A stretch of 64,000 bases of DNA from an uncultured Bacteroidales bacterium (GTDB lineage: Bacteria > Bacteroidota > Bacteroidia > Bacteroidales > UBA932). Each line of letters opens with the position of its first letter. Position 1 is the first letter of the stretch. The notes below the pieces were generated by a model. That model had not been told where the DNA came from, made no database searches, and saw only the letters and a program-made list of their open reading frames with translations. Below, one piece after another: positions 35,470 to 44,412 of this stretch. The translations under genes and the position numbers were made by a program. The DNA is taken from the NCBI GenBank assembly GCA_944322585.1, contig CALUPB010000003.1:62001-126000 (forward strand), in the 5' to 3' direction.

Positions 35470-36435
35470 ATGAAAAATATCATGATACTTATACCCTCAG
35501 CCCTGGCTACAATATTATGTACCGTACAGTGCTACCCGGAAGACCGCGTATACCGGCTTGTCAAACAGGATACGGATACAGGAGACAACAGCCTGTATTA
35601 TCCGGAAAAGCCAATAGAAAATATTGACACAGGTGATGGATTCGCACCTGAAGGATACGAACTGGTCTGGAGCGATGAATTCGACTCCCCTGCCTCCCTT
35701 TCCTCCAAATGGCGTTTCGAGGAAGGCGGTACAGGATGGGGCAATGAAGAACTTCAATACTATTGTGCCGACGGCATCTACAGCCCTACCGGACAAGAAA
35801 CGGCACGCATTTCCGACGGGTCACTGCTCATAACGGCATATAAGATCAGGCCGTCCGCCTCATCCGACAACAGGGAATACATCTCCACAAGGATGAACAG
35901 CAAAGAATCCTGGACATACGGATACTTCGAAATGAGGGCAAAACTTCCAGCTGTCAGGGGAACATGGCCGGCATTCTGGATGCTTTCCCAGGACGGGAAT
36001 TATGATGTATCCGACGGAGGAGGTGAACTCGACATCATGGAATGGGTCGGGAACGAACCGGACAAAGTATGGTTCTCCGCCCACTGCCAACATGTCACAA
36101 CCGGATCAGGAGAATATTACCGGGATCCGGCAACCGGCAAGGATTACCCTCACACTGCATCCATTGACATAGTCGATCCGGGATCCCAATTCCACTGTTT
36201 CGGAATGGAATGGACACACGAATATGTCAGGGCGTTCATGGACGGAGTAGAATACTATTATGCTCCGAATCCTGTTCCTGACAAAACTGACATTACATGG
36301 TGGCCGTTCGACAAGGATTACTACCTCAAGCTCAATCTTGCAATAGGAGGCGGATGGGGAGGCGATGTAGATCCCGATTTCTCTTCGGCAGTCTACGAAA
36401 TAGACTGGGTACGTGTCTTCCAGAAGAGCGAATAA
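35470..36435 (+). CDS. GH16 endo-beta-glucanase (laminarinase/lichenase type), lipoprotein
   Basis: A 321-residue protein starting at the ATG at 35470, which gives a lipoprotein signal (LATILCTVQC). An ATG-less longer frame from 35401 overlaps the previous gene and is rejected. The GH16 jelly roll shows ELVWSDEFD, MRAKLPAVRGTWPAFWML and the catalytic ELDIMEW with nucleophile E186, D188 and acid/base E191; the intervening extra residue is typical of laminarinase-like GH16. WWPFDKDYYLKLNLAIGGGWGG follows. It cleaves beta-1,3 or mixed-linkage glucan, probably at the cell surface. Confidence 0.92.
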   Translation: MKNIMILIPSALATILCTVQCYPEDRVYRLVKQDTDTGDNSLYYPEKPIENIDTGDGFAPEGYELVWSDEFDSPASLSSKWRFEEGGTGWGNEELQYYCADGIYSPTGQETARISDGSLLITAYKIRPSASSDNREYISTRMNSKESWTYGYFEMRAKLPAVRGTWPAFWMLSQDGNYDVSDGGGELDIMEWVGNEPDKVWFSAHCQHVTTGSGEYYRDPATGKDYPHTASIDIVDPGSQFHCFGMEWTHEYVRAFMDGVEYYYAPNPVPDKTDITWWPFDKDYYLKLNLAIGGGWGGDVDPDFSSAVYEIDWVRVFQKSE

Positions 36436-36468
36436 ATCATTTATCCTGACCCATATATAGTTACGCCT

Positions 36469-36505
36469 ATGCAATGAGATTTGAATAAGTTCATTTGCAT
36501 TGCAT
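36469..36505 (+). terminator. Possible terminator or hairpin after the GH16 gene
   Basis: ATGCAATG (36469-36476) and CATTGCAT (36498-36505) form a perfect eight-pair stem, followed by a moderately T-rich stretch. It lies 34 bases after the GH16 stop, in the 187-base gap before the acyltransferase gene. Confidence 0.4.
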
Positions 36506-36622
36506 CAGGCTTCTTTCTATATTTGCTTTCGGCATTTATACCGTAGCACCACGGCAAAGCAAATCTGCTCTGCTCTTGGTTTCTGCCTATATATGTTATC
36601 AGGCTGCTGTAAATTTTATATT

Positions 36623-37732
36623 ATGGACCAGAACAAAAGACTCGCATCACTCGATGCCCTGAGAGGTTTCGACATGCTGTTCATCATGGGGCTTACGCCA
36701 CTGATCATTTCTGTCTGCGGGCTGTTTCCGGGAGGCGACAGCTGCTGGCTGACGGAGACCATGCAGCATGCATCATGGCACGGTTTCCATCACCATGACA
36801 CGATATTCCCTCTCTTCCTGTTCATCGCAGGCGTGTCTTTCCCTTTCTCCTACAGCAAACAGATGGCATCGGGGGTCTCTAAAGGACATATATACGGCAG
36901 GATTTTCAGGAGAGCCGGCATGCTGGTTCTCTTAGGTCTTGTCTACAACGGACTCTTCAACCTGGATTTCAAGGAACTGCGGGTTGCGAGCGTACTCGGC
37001 CGCATAGGTATCGCATGGATGTTCGCAGCCCTGCTGTTCATCAATTTCAGGACCGGGACCCGGGCCGTCATAGCCGCAGCTATCCTCATAGGGTACTGGC
37101 TTCTGCTGTGGCTGACACCTGTTCCTGACGTTCCGGCCGGCACCGACCCGTATTCATTCGAGGGCAATCTTGCAGGATATGTCGACAGGCTTATCCTGCC
37201 AGGCAAACTGTATCAGGGTACCTTCGACCCTGAAGGCATTCTCAGCGCGGTTCCCGCCATAGTAACCGCAATGCTCGGAATGTTCACCGGGGAATTCGTC
37301 AGACTTCCGGAATCCTGCATATCAGGCAAGAGGAAAACCCTGTATATGGCTTTGGCAGCAGTCGCATTCCTTGCCGTCGGACTGCTGTGGAGCACCGTTT
37401 TCCCTGTCAACAAGCAACTGTGGACCAGCTCGTTCGTATGTCTTATGGCAGCATATTCCCTCGGTCTGTTCGCCCTGTTCTACTATCTCGCGGACGTAAG
37501 GGGATGGCAGGAGTGGACTTTATGTCTAAGAGTCGTCGGAATGAACTCCATTACCATCTATCTCGCCCAGGCTATAATCAGCTTCTACGGCATCAGCAAT
37601 TTCTTTCTGGGCGGTCTTGCAGGTCTGTGTCCTCCGGACTGGGGAGCAGTCATCAGCAATACCGGCTACCTTGCCGTCTGCTGGCTGTTCCTTTATTTCC
37701 TCTACCGCCACAAGGTCTTCCTCAAAGTATAA
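36623..37732 (+). CDS. HGSNAT-like membrane acyltransferase (DUF5009 type)
   Basis: A 369-residue inner-membrane protein. It starts MDQNKRLASLDALRGFDMLFIM, the characteristic N-terminus of the heparan-alpha-glucosaminide N-acetyltransferase-like family, so the ATG at 36623 is preferred over the longer frame from 36500. About ten membrane helices follow, with HHHDTIFPLFLFIAGVSFPFSYS. Relatives occur at the ends of Bacteroidetes PULs and are thought to acylate sugars across the membrane; the substrate here is unknown. The last eleven codons (LYRHKVFLKV) are repeated at 38532-38567, beyond the AbiE-like cassette. Confidence 0.85.
   Translation: MDQNKRLASLDALRGFDMLFIMGLTPLIISVCGLFPGGDSCWLTETMQHASWHGFHHHDTIFPLFLFIAGVSFPFSYSKQMASGVSKGHIYGRIFRRAGMLVLLGLVYNGLFNLDFKELRVASVLGRIGIAWMFAALLFINFRTGTRAVIAAAILIGYWLLLWLTPVPDVPAGTDPYSFEGNLAGYVDRLILPGKLYQGTFDPEGILSAVPAIVTAMLGMFTGEFVRLPESCISGKRKTLYMALAAVAFLAVGLLWSTVFPVNKQLWTSSFVCLMAAYSLGLFALFYYLADVRGWQEWTLCLRVVGMNSITIYLAQAIISFYGISNFFLGGLAGLCPPDWGAVISNTGYLAVCWLFLYFLYRHKVFLKV
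37701..37730 (+). repeat. 30-bp direct repeat flanking the AbiE-like cassette, left copy
   Basis: The last coding bases of the acyltransferase gene. It matches 38535-38564 at 29 of 30 positions, and both copies read YRHKVFLKV followed by a stop. Confidence 0.75.
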
Positions 37733-37746
37733 TACGCAAGCGGAAG

Positions 37747-38174
37747 CTATCCCATCATTTCTCTTACACAATCAGAGACTCTCCTCTTTACATTTTCCCA
37801 GGATATATTCCGAAACATCAAAGGCATAGGATCAGTCTCCGCATCATCATAATATGTCAGACTCTTGACTGCCATAAACAAAGATGCGTCATTGTACTTC
37901 CCTGTATATAATGACAGGATATCCGGAAGAGAGAACAGCTCCAATAAATAGAATATATCGATAAAATCCTTTTTAGTTCCACGATTGACTATAGCGGCGA
38001 TTTTCATTGCCGCTATATCTTTTACGGATGCTAGTCTCAGACTGTCTTCACATACAGGGGCATCAATCCATGGATACGGATAATTCACCGTATCGACTTT
38101 GATCCCATCAATAATGACTGGATACTTCTCAAGAGAGTCAAAGTCTCGTCTGTAATTGTCTCATAGTGCAACAT
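37747..38174 (-). pseudogene. AbiEii-type nucleotidyltransferase toxin, internally deleted
   Basis: The N-terminus begins at 38174 with MLHYETITDETLTLLRSIQS, a standard AbiEii start. A second frame then continues with DGIKVDTVNYPYPWIDAPVCEDSLRLASVKDIAAMKIAAIVNRGTKKDFIDIFYLL and ends at 37747. In full-length relatives about 75-90 residues with the GGTALALQLGHR.S.DIDLF catalytic region lie between these parts; they are missing and the frames do not join. The toxin is therefore almost certainly inactive. It overlaps the end of the DUF6922 gene, the usual operon arrangement. The region is AT-rich. Confidence 0.7.
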
Positions 38175-38434
38175 CTGAACTGCTCCTTTGGTATATGCGA
38201 TACAACTGATATAAAAGACAAGGCATGAGGCTCCAATGTACGCAATTTCTTTGAGATTTCCGCTATCCGCGAGACTCCGTAATAATTTCTCAACGCTTCC
38301 CAGTCTGAAATGCGACCATACTCAAGTATCCTCTGAACAACATACGGAGCATTCTTCTCCATGTCAATCGTATCTGCACTGACATCCCAGAACAGATTCT
38401 TTGAGAATTTCCGAACATATGACATATTGTCCAT
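38138..38434 (-). CDS. DUF6922-like protein, antitoxin partner of AbiEii
   Basis: A 98-residue protein (MDNMSYVRKFSKNLFWDVSADTIDMEKNAPYVVQRILEYGRISDWEALRNYYG). The pattern NLFWD, APYVVQRILEYG and DWEALRNYYG belongs to a small family that precedes AbiEii-type toxins in Bacteroidetes and probably acts as antitoxin and repressor. Its 3' end overlaps the toxin start by 37 bases. The frame is intact although the toxin is broken. Confidence 0.7.
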   Translation of the reverse strand: MDNMSYVRKFSKNLFWDVSADTIDMEKNAPYVVQRILEYGRISDWEALRNYYGVSRIAEISKKLRTLEPHALSFISVVSHIPKEQFRCCTMRQLQTRL

Positions 38435-38534
38435 ATCAACTTGTTTTCACGAAACACTATTCTACAAATTTATAATAAATTTCTGATTTCTATACTATAA
38501 AACCACAAGCAGTCTTCAAAATACAATCAGTTGT

Positions 38535-38564
38535 TCTACCGCCACAAGGTCTTCCTCAAGGTAT
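38535..38564 (+). repeat. 30-bp direct repeat flanking the AbiE-like cassette, right copy
   Basis: Matches 37701-37730 with one change, and the preceding TTGTTC keeps the reading frame (LFYRHKVFLKV, stop). It looks like the displaced original 3' end of the acyltransferase gene. Apart from this repeat, 38435-38694 is AT-rich with nothing recognisable. Confidence 0.75.
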
Positions 38565-38694
38565 AGTCGCGACACCGGGGCAATGTGGCCGGGAGCATAC
38601 CAGAAATAGGTCTCAAGATATTCAATTTTTTTAAGATGATATGTATTTATCCAAATTTTATACAAAAATATCATCCCCGTACTTTATTTTTTCA

Positions 38695-38702
38695 TAATTT
38701 TG
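38695..38702 (+). promoter_or_regulatory. -7 element of the DUF1080 locus
   Basis: TAATTTTG fits TAnnTTTG and lies 87 bases before the start codon, just upstream of the hairpin at 38720-38746. Confidence 0.45.
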
Positions 38703-38719
38703 TGCACGTATGATTTTGG

Positions 38720-38746
38720 CGGCAGCCATTATATAAATGGCTGCCG
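38720..38746 (+). promoter_or_regulatory. Leader hairpin of the DUF1080 locus
   Basis: CGGCAGCCAT and ATGGCTGCCG form a perfect ten-pair stem with a TATATAA loop, in the predicted untranslated leader. There is no T tract after it, so it is not an obvious terminator. It could stabilise the message or bind a regulator. Confidence 0.5.
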
Positions 38747-38788
38747 GATGTTATATATTGAATTTACCACTAATATTACGTCACTCAA

Positions 38789-40066
38789 ATGAAAGCCACA
38801 ACATTAGCTGTCCAGGCAGGACTTCTTGCCATTGCAGCGATTCTTGCATCCTCCTGCTCGGGAGGCAACAACACATTGACTGACAAGGAAAAGGAAGAAG
38901 GATGGGAACTCCTTTTCAACGGGAAGGATCTCACCGGATGGAGAGACTACAACGGTACGGAACTGACCGTGCCATGGCATGTAGTGGACGGCTGCATCCA
39001 GGCGAAAGGCTCAGGCAGCGACGCCAGCGGCTATATCGTGACCGACAAGGAATACGAGAATTTCATCCTCTCATGGGACTGGAAACTATCCAAGGGAGGC
39101 AACAGCGGAATGCTCTATCATGTGGTGGAACGGCCTGAATTCGCTGTCCCTTATGTAACGGGACCGGAATACCAGCTTATAGACGAGCCGAACTTCCCCG
39201 AAAAACTCGAAGAATGGCAGAAACTCGGGGTGGACTACGCCATGTATCTTCCTGACAAATCGAAGATGAAGGTCAACCCTTACGGAGAATGGAACAATTC
39301 CATGATAGTGTTCGACAACGGACATGTGGAGCACTGGCTCAACGGGGAGAAGATCCTCGAATTCGAAGCCTGGACGGACGACTGGTTCGCACGCAAGAAC
39401 AGCGGCAAATGGGCCGACGCTCCTGAGTACGGTCTCGGGAAAAGCGGCGTAATCTGTCTCCAGGACCATGGCTATCCGGCATCTTTCCGTAATATCAAGA
39501 TAAAGGAGCTTCCGCGCAAGGCCGGCAAGGAGGTCAGTCTCTTCAACGGCAAGGATCTCACTGGATGGGAAGTCTACGGGACTGAGAAATGGTATGTCGA
39601 CAACGGGCTTTTAGTATGCGAAAGCGGACCGGACAAGGGTTACGGCTATCTTGCCACCCGTGAATACTATGATGATTTTGACCTTACCGTAGAATTCAAA
39701 CAGGAAAAGGACGGCAACAGCGGAGTGTTCATCCGCTCATGGGTGAAACCTGTGGCCATTGTCAACGGCTGGCAGGTGGAAGTCGCACCGCCGAACTGCG
39801 ACACCGGCGGCATCTATGAATCATACGGACGCGGATGGCTCGTACAGATACCTGAAGAGAAGGAGAATATCCTGAAATACGGGGACTGGAACACCATGAG
39901 GATCAAGGCGCAGGGAGACAACGTACAGACATGGCTCAACGGACAGGAGATGGTCAATATCAACGATGAGCTCATCGGCAAGGGCAAGGGACGCATCGCC
40001 CTCCAGATCCATGACGGTGGCGGCATCAAGGTATATTGGAGGAATCTCAGGCTTACGACCCTGTAG
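38789..40066 (+). CDS. Tandem DUF1080 (3-keto-disaccharide hydrolase family) lipoprotein
   Basis: A 425-residue lipoprotein (lipobox LASSC near residue 23) with two DUF1080 domains, about 38-245 and 250-425. Each begins with a WELLFNGKDLTGW or EVSLFNGKDLTGW strand and contains the GGNSGMLY/DGNSGVFI motif, a jelly-roll fold related to concanavalin-like lectins. The Pfam family is named 3-keto-disaccharide hydrolase and is thought to split or eliminate glycosides whose C3 hydroxyl has been oxidised. The Gfo/Idh/MocA oxidoreductase directly downstream would supply that oxidation. Confidence 0.85.
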   Translation: MKATTLAVQAGLLAIAAILASSCSGGNNTLTDKEKEEGWELLFNGKDLTGWRDYNGTELTVPWHVVDGCIQAKGSGSDASGYIVTDKEYENFILSWDWKLSKGGNSGMLYHVVERPEFAVPYVTGPEYQLIDEPNFPEKLEEWQKLGVDYAMYLPDKSKMKVNPYGEWNNSMIVFDNGHVEHWLNGEKILEFEAWTDDWFARKNSGKWADAPEYGLGKSGVICLQDHGYPASFRNIKIKELPRKAGKEVSLFNGKDLTGWEVYGTEKWYVDNGLLVCESGPDKGYGYLATREYYDDFDLTVEFKQEKDGNSGVFIRSWVKPVAIVNGWQVEVAPPNCDTGGIYESYGRGWLVQIPEEKENILKYGDWNTMRIKAQGDNVQTWLNGQEMVNINDELIGKGKGRIALQIHDGGGIKVYWRNLRLTTL

Positions 40067-40136
40067 GCCGTTCTCCGGCAGGACATGACATACCAATCCA
40101 AATTAAATAATTCAAGTTTATAGGAGATTTTCCAGT

Positions 40137-41435
40137 ATGGACAAAAGCAGACGAAGTTTTCTGAAAAAGGCTGGAGCAGGTGTGGCTCTTTTCACGATAT
40201 TGCCGAGAAACGTACTCGGAGCGATGAACGGGGACAAGAGATATGTGGCACCGAGCGACCAGCTTACAAGAGGTATAATCGGAGTAGGAGGCATAGGGAA
40301 GTCGGCATCCCATTTCGTAAGCGACAGCAATTGCCGCCTGGTTGCCCTGTGCGATGTGGATTCCGAACATCTGAAAGGAGCCGTCGAACTCGGGAAGCAG
40401 AAATTCGGTGAGACACTCAAGACATATCACGACTACAGGGATCTTATCAACGATCCTAATGTTGACATCGTACACATTGCAACCCCTCCGCACTGGCACG
40501 GGCTCATGGCACTGGAGGCCGCACGTGCAGGCAAGGACATTTTCTGTGAGAAGCCGATGACAAGGACCATCGGCGAGGGCAAGAGAGTCAGGGAGGCAGT
40601 GCAGCGCAACGGCAGGATATTCAGGCTCAACACATGGTTCCGCTTTGCAGACACATTCTACGGGTTGGGCACCACAGTGGAGCCGCTGAAGAAACTGGTC
40701 GACAGCGGGCTTCTCGGATGGCCACTTACCGTGCGCATCTCCGGCGCCACCGGATTCGTATGGAAATTTTTCTGGACCGGCCGGGAAAATCTCATTCCTC
40801 AGGCAGTGCCTTCATGCCTCGACTATGACATGTGGCTCGGGCCGGCACCATACAAGCCTTACAATCCTCACCGTGTCCACCAGACATTCCGCGGATACTG
40901 GGACTATGACGGAGGCGGACTGGCCGACATGGGACAGCACTATATCGATCCTGTGCAGTATTTCCTCGGGAAGGACAACGACTTCCCTGTCAAGGTGGAA
41001 GTGGACGCTCCCCAGCAGCATCCGGATGCCGTCGGTATCTGGAGAAGCATCACCTACACGTATGCGGACGGCTGCAAAATCATTCTCGAAGGAGAAGGCT
41101 ACGAAAGCAAAGGGAAGGTCCCGTATATCGAAGGCCCGAACGGGAAGGTATACCAGGGTTTCGAATGCACGATACCAAATGTGATGGAACTCATATCGCA
41201 GATGCCTGACCCGGAACCTCAGAACACGGATTTCCTCAGCTGTGTGCGCAACAGGCAGAAGTTCGCCCTGAACGAGGACAACGGCTACCACAGCTCTACA
41301 ATAGTCAATATGGGAGTGTGTGCCCTCCGCCTCGGCAGGACCCTGAATTTCGACCCGGCATCCCAGCTCTTCGTGAATGATGATGAAGCCAACAGGCTGA
41401 TTGAACAGCCTGTACGCGGCACATGGAGCATGTAA
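40137..41435 (+). CDS. Tat-exported Gfo/Idh/MocA-family oxidoreductase
   Basis: A 432-residue protein with a twin-arginine signal (DKSRRSFLKKAGAGVALF). A Rossmann fold follows (RGIIGVGGIGKSA, VALCDVDSEHLKGA, DIVHIATPPHWHGLMALEAARAGKDIFCEKPMTRT with the conserved EKP lysine). The C-terminal domain includes GGGLADMGQHYIDPVQY, which carries the usual catalytic Asp and His. The cofactor is NAD(P), carried into the periplasm with the folded protein. The probable reaction is oxidation of a sugar hydroxyl (C3) of a glycoside, upstream of the DUF1080 proteins. Confidence 0.88.
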   Translation: MDKSRRSFLKKAGAGVALFTILPRNVLGAMNGDKRYVAPSDQLTRGIIGVGGIGKSASHFVSDSNCRLVALCDVDSEHLKGAVELGKQKFGETLKTYHDYRDLINDPNVDIVHIATPPHWHGLMALEAARAGKDIFCEKPMTRTIGEGKRVREAVQRNGRIFRLNTWFRFADTFYGLGTTVEPLKKLVDSGLLGWPLTVRISGATGFVWKFFWTGRENLIPQAVPSCLDYDMWLGPAPYKPYNPHRVHQTFRGYWDYDGGGLADMGQHYIDPVQYFLGKDNDFPVKVEVDAPQQHPDAVGIWRSITYTYADGCKIILEGEGYESKGKVPYIEGPNGKVYQGFECTIPNVMELISQMPDPEPQNTDFLSCVRNRQKFALNEDNGYHSSTIVNMGVCALRLGRTLNFDPASQLFVNDDEANRLIEQPVRGTWSM

Positions 41436-41520
41436 CAGCACGTTACGACACGGTGTACATCATTATCCTGAGCGCAAGCGAAGGAACTGTTGAACAAAGA
41501 ACAAACAACCGATCATAATA

Positions 41521-44337
41521 ATGAAAAAGAGAATATCCTTAATAATACTGTCCTGCCTTGCCCTGATATTCCTCATGCCGGCACAGGCACAGGATGCCCG
41601 TCAGAGGACTGTGTCCACCATTGTGCAGGATGCGCTTGCCCTGCTTCCGGCCAGGACTGCCGAAGACCTTGCCGAACCGGTGGGAGATCTTGCCGCATCC
41701 GCTCCGGAATCGATAGAGATCCTCGCCGGGATGATGGCCCCTTCCGACAAGGGACTCAACAACAAGATAGAATATGCCCTTAACGGGGTGGTCAACCATG
41801 TAGCTGCGGATGCCGGGGCACAGTACCGGGATGCCGTATGCAAGGGTCTGACCGATGCGATAAAGAAAAGCCAGGATCCTGTCAATACGGATTTTCTGCT
41901 TTCAAGGCTTGCCCTGGTGGCCGGACCTGACTGCATACCTGTATTCACAGAATATGCGGAAAACCCTGAACATGCATCCGTAGCCATCGGAGCCCTTGCA
42001 GGAATCGACGGCAGCGAAGATGCCCTGCTGTCCCTGATCGCAGGGGACAAGGCATCAAGACCGCTTCTCGCCTATGCCGCTGCCGAAAAGGGACTGGAAG
42101 CAGCAGAGCCTTATATCACGGGCTGGCTCGAAGAACTTGCCGGGAACACGGAGGAAGACTCCGATGCCACAAGTCCGTCGGACACTCCTGATTACAGGAC
42201 TTACTGCCATGCACTCGCACTCTGCGGAACGGCGGCATCCGCCAAAATATTGGAGAAATATTCGATAGACGACTACATGATCCTCCTCGGCAGGCTGGCT
42301 GTAACCGACAGCAAGACAGCCATCGCAGGAGCGAAGAAATATCTGAAGAACGCCGAAACCGACATCAGATGCTCTGCACTTTCCGCCCTGGCCACAGCCC
42401 AGGGAGCAGACGCCAGAAAGACCCTGCTCGCCGCCCTGAAGGACAACGACAGGGAATACCGGAATGCCGCCCTGGAATATGCCGCGATATACTCCAATGA
42501 GGCTGAATTCTGCGGAAAGATAGAGAAACTGTTCCCGAAACTCGGTGAAGAGGCACAGACTGACATAGTCAACTGGGCCGGAACAAATACCGTTTCCGGT
42601 CTTCTTGACCTCGTGCTCGCGACAATTCCCGAAGCAGAAGCCTCCGGCAATGAAGAACTTGCCGTAGCCGCCATCGCCGCTGCCGGCAAACTGGGAGGGG
42701 ATGCTTCAGCCGCTGCCCTGGCCGCCAGACTGGGAGGCGCACCTGCATCCGCCAACGCTGCCTACCGGGCACTTCTCTCATTCAACGGAAACATCGGGAA
42801 AGACATACGGTCTGCCCTTGAAGGGAACAGCCAGTCAAAGGTCTATGCCATGAAGATCGCATCCCTGCGCAGGATGCATGACCTCGCACCGGACATCTTC
42901 GGTCTGCTTGACGCCGAGGACAATGCCGTAAAGTCCACAGCCTATACCGCCCTGCAGGGAGTCGTATCTGCTGAAGATGCAGACAAGGTCAACGGCCTCC
43001 TTGCCGAAGCTGAAGATGCAGACACCATAGGGAAACTTCAGGCGGCCCTCTGCTCGGCTCTCGCATCACTTTCTCCGGAAGAGAGGTTCAATGCAGTCAA
43101 CAGGATGATGCAGGGGACTGATGACAGGACAAAATATTACCCGGTTATTGCCTTCTCGGGGACCAAGGATGCCGTGGCAATGCTCGACACGGAATATTCC
43201 GCACATCCGGACGCAGCTTTCAAGGCTCTCAAGACTGTCGGCAATCTTGCGGCAGCCGATGTCCTCTACCGCATAGCAGGACAGGATGCAGCCAGAAAAG
43301 ACGAAGCCCTCTCCCGCTTCACCGATCTGATAGCCGCCGCACAGGCAAATGACCTGTACAAGGTGGAGAGACTTGACGCAGCCATGGCGCTGGAGCCTTC
43401 AGCCGCTGTCAGGAACAAGGTACTGAACGTGCTTGCGAACATTCCTACTCTCCCTGCATTCGACCTTGCCGCGAAATATCTCGACAATAAGGAGACTTCC
43501 TATGCTGCAGCCGCAGCCGTAAAGACAATCGTTTCCAAGACAGAGGATGAAATCGACTACTATGCCCTCAAGTCAGCGCTCGAGAAAGCCAGGGACGTAT
43601 ATGCTGCCAGCTGGGGAGCCGACAACGGCTATGCCGTGGACGAGATAAACAAGATGCTCGGAGAGCTCCAGGCACCGGCTCCGAAGTTCGAACTGCCTGA
43701 AGACGAGGCAAAGGCAGGGTATGAAGTCCTGTTCGACGGAACCGACATGTCACAGTGGACAGGAGACCTGAGGAGATATTCTCTCATCAACGGCACCATC
43801 TATGTGACTGCCAACTACGGCAATGCCAACAATCTCTATACGAAGAAAGAGTACAGCGACTTCATACTCCGTTTCGAATTCTGCTTCGAGACTCCGGGAG
43901 TCAACAACGGCGTAGGTATCCGTACTCCGAAAGATGTGGATGCAGCCTACTACGGAATGTGCGAATGCCAGATTCTCGACCATGACGACCCTATCTACAA
44001 GGACCTGAACGTATATCAGGTACATGGTTCCGCATACGGCATCATTCCTGCCAAGAGGATCGTGCACAAGCCTCTCGGGACATGGAACCAGGAAGAGATA
44101 AAGGTTGTCGGAGACCACATCACCGTGACTCTCAACGGTGAAGTAATCCTGGACGGCAATCTGCGCGAAGCCTGCAAGGGACACAACGTAGCCCCTGACG
44201 GCAGCGACTACAACCCTTACACCGTCGACCACCGGAACCACCCGGGCATGTTCAACGAGAAGGGATACATCAGTCTCTGCGGCCACGGCCCGGGCATCCG
44301 CTTCCGCAACATCCGTGTACTCGACCTCTCGAAATGA
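41521..44337 (+). CDS. HEAT-like repeat protein with C-terminal DUF1080 domain
   Basis: A 938-residue exported protein (signal cleaved near A23, MPAQAQ). Residues ~30-715 are alanine-rich helical repeats of HEAT type (e.g. DIRCSALSALATAQGADARKTLLAALKDNDREYRNAALEYAA). The last ~200 residues are a DUF1080 domain (YEVLFDGTDMSQWTG, GVNNGVGIRTP, CECQILDHDD). The helical part may be a binding scaffold, the C-terminal part the catalytic or sugar-binding unit. It forms a locus with the oxidoreductase at 40137-41435 (85-base gap). Confidence 0.82.
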   Translation: MKKRISLIILSCLALIFLMPAQAQDARQRTVSTIVQDALALLPARTAEDLAEPVGDLAASAPESIEILAGMMAPSDKGLNNKIEYALNGVVNHVAADAGAQYRDAVCKGLTDAIKKSQDPVNTDFLLSRLALVAGPDCIPVFTEYAENPEHASVAIGALAGIDGSEDALLSLIAGDKASRPLLAYAAAEKGLEAAEPYITGWLEELAGNTEEDSDATSPSDTPDYRTYCHALALCGTAASAKILEKYSIDDYMILLGRLAVTDSKTAIAGAKKYLKNAETDIRCSALSALATAQGADARKTLLAALKDNDREYRNAALEYAAIYSNEAEFCGKIEKLFPKLGEEAQTDIVNWAGTNTVSGLLDLVLATIPEAEASGNEELAVAAIAAAGKLGGDASAAALAARLGGAPASANAAYRALLSFNGNIGKDIRSALEGNSQSKVYAMKIASLRRMHDLAPDIFGLLDAEDNAVKSTAYTALQGVVSAEDADKVNGLLAEAEDADTIGKLQAALCSALASLSPEERFNAVNRMMQGTDDRTKYYPVIAFSGTKDAVAMLDTEYSAHPDAAFKALKTVGNLAAADVLYRIAGQDAARKDEALSRFTDLIAAAQANDLYKVERLDAAMALEPSAAVRNKVLNVLANIPTLPAFDLAAKYLDNKETSYAAAAAVKTIVSKTEDEIDYYALKSALEKARDVYAASWGADNGYAVDEINKMLGELQAPAPKFELPEDEAKAGYEVLFDGTDMSQWTGDLRRYSLINGTIYVTANYGNANNLYTKKEYSDFILRFEFCFETPGVNNGVGIRTPKDVDAAYYGMCECQILDHDDPIYKDLNVYQVHGSAYGIIPAKRIVHKPLGTWNQEEIKVVGDHITVTLNGEVILDGNLREACKGHNVAPDGSDYNPYTVDHRNHPGMFNEKGYISLCGHGPGIRFRNIRVLDLSK

Positions 44338-44357
44338 CATCGGGATAACACAAGCAG

Positions 44358-44389
44358 AAAATGGCGGCCAGCTTCATGACCGCCATTTT
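44358..44389. terminator. Bidirectional intrinsic terminator
   Basis: AAAATGGCGG (44358-44367) and CCGCCATTTT (44380-44389) form a perfect ten-pair stem with a 12-base loop, followed by ATTGTTTCTTG. It lies between the convergent DUF1080 and GH92 genes and can serve both, since the other strand also ends in T-rich sequence. Confidence 0.8.
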
Positions 44390-44412
44390 ATTGTTTCTTG
44401 CATATCCGCGAA

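Noticed and set aside
36500-36622. A 41-residue N-terminal extension of the acyltransferase
   Set aside because: The family starts at MDQNKRLASLDALRGFD; the extension overlaps a hairpin and is not membrane-protein-like.
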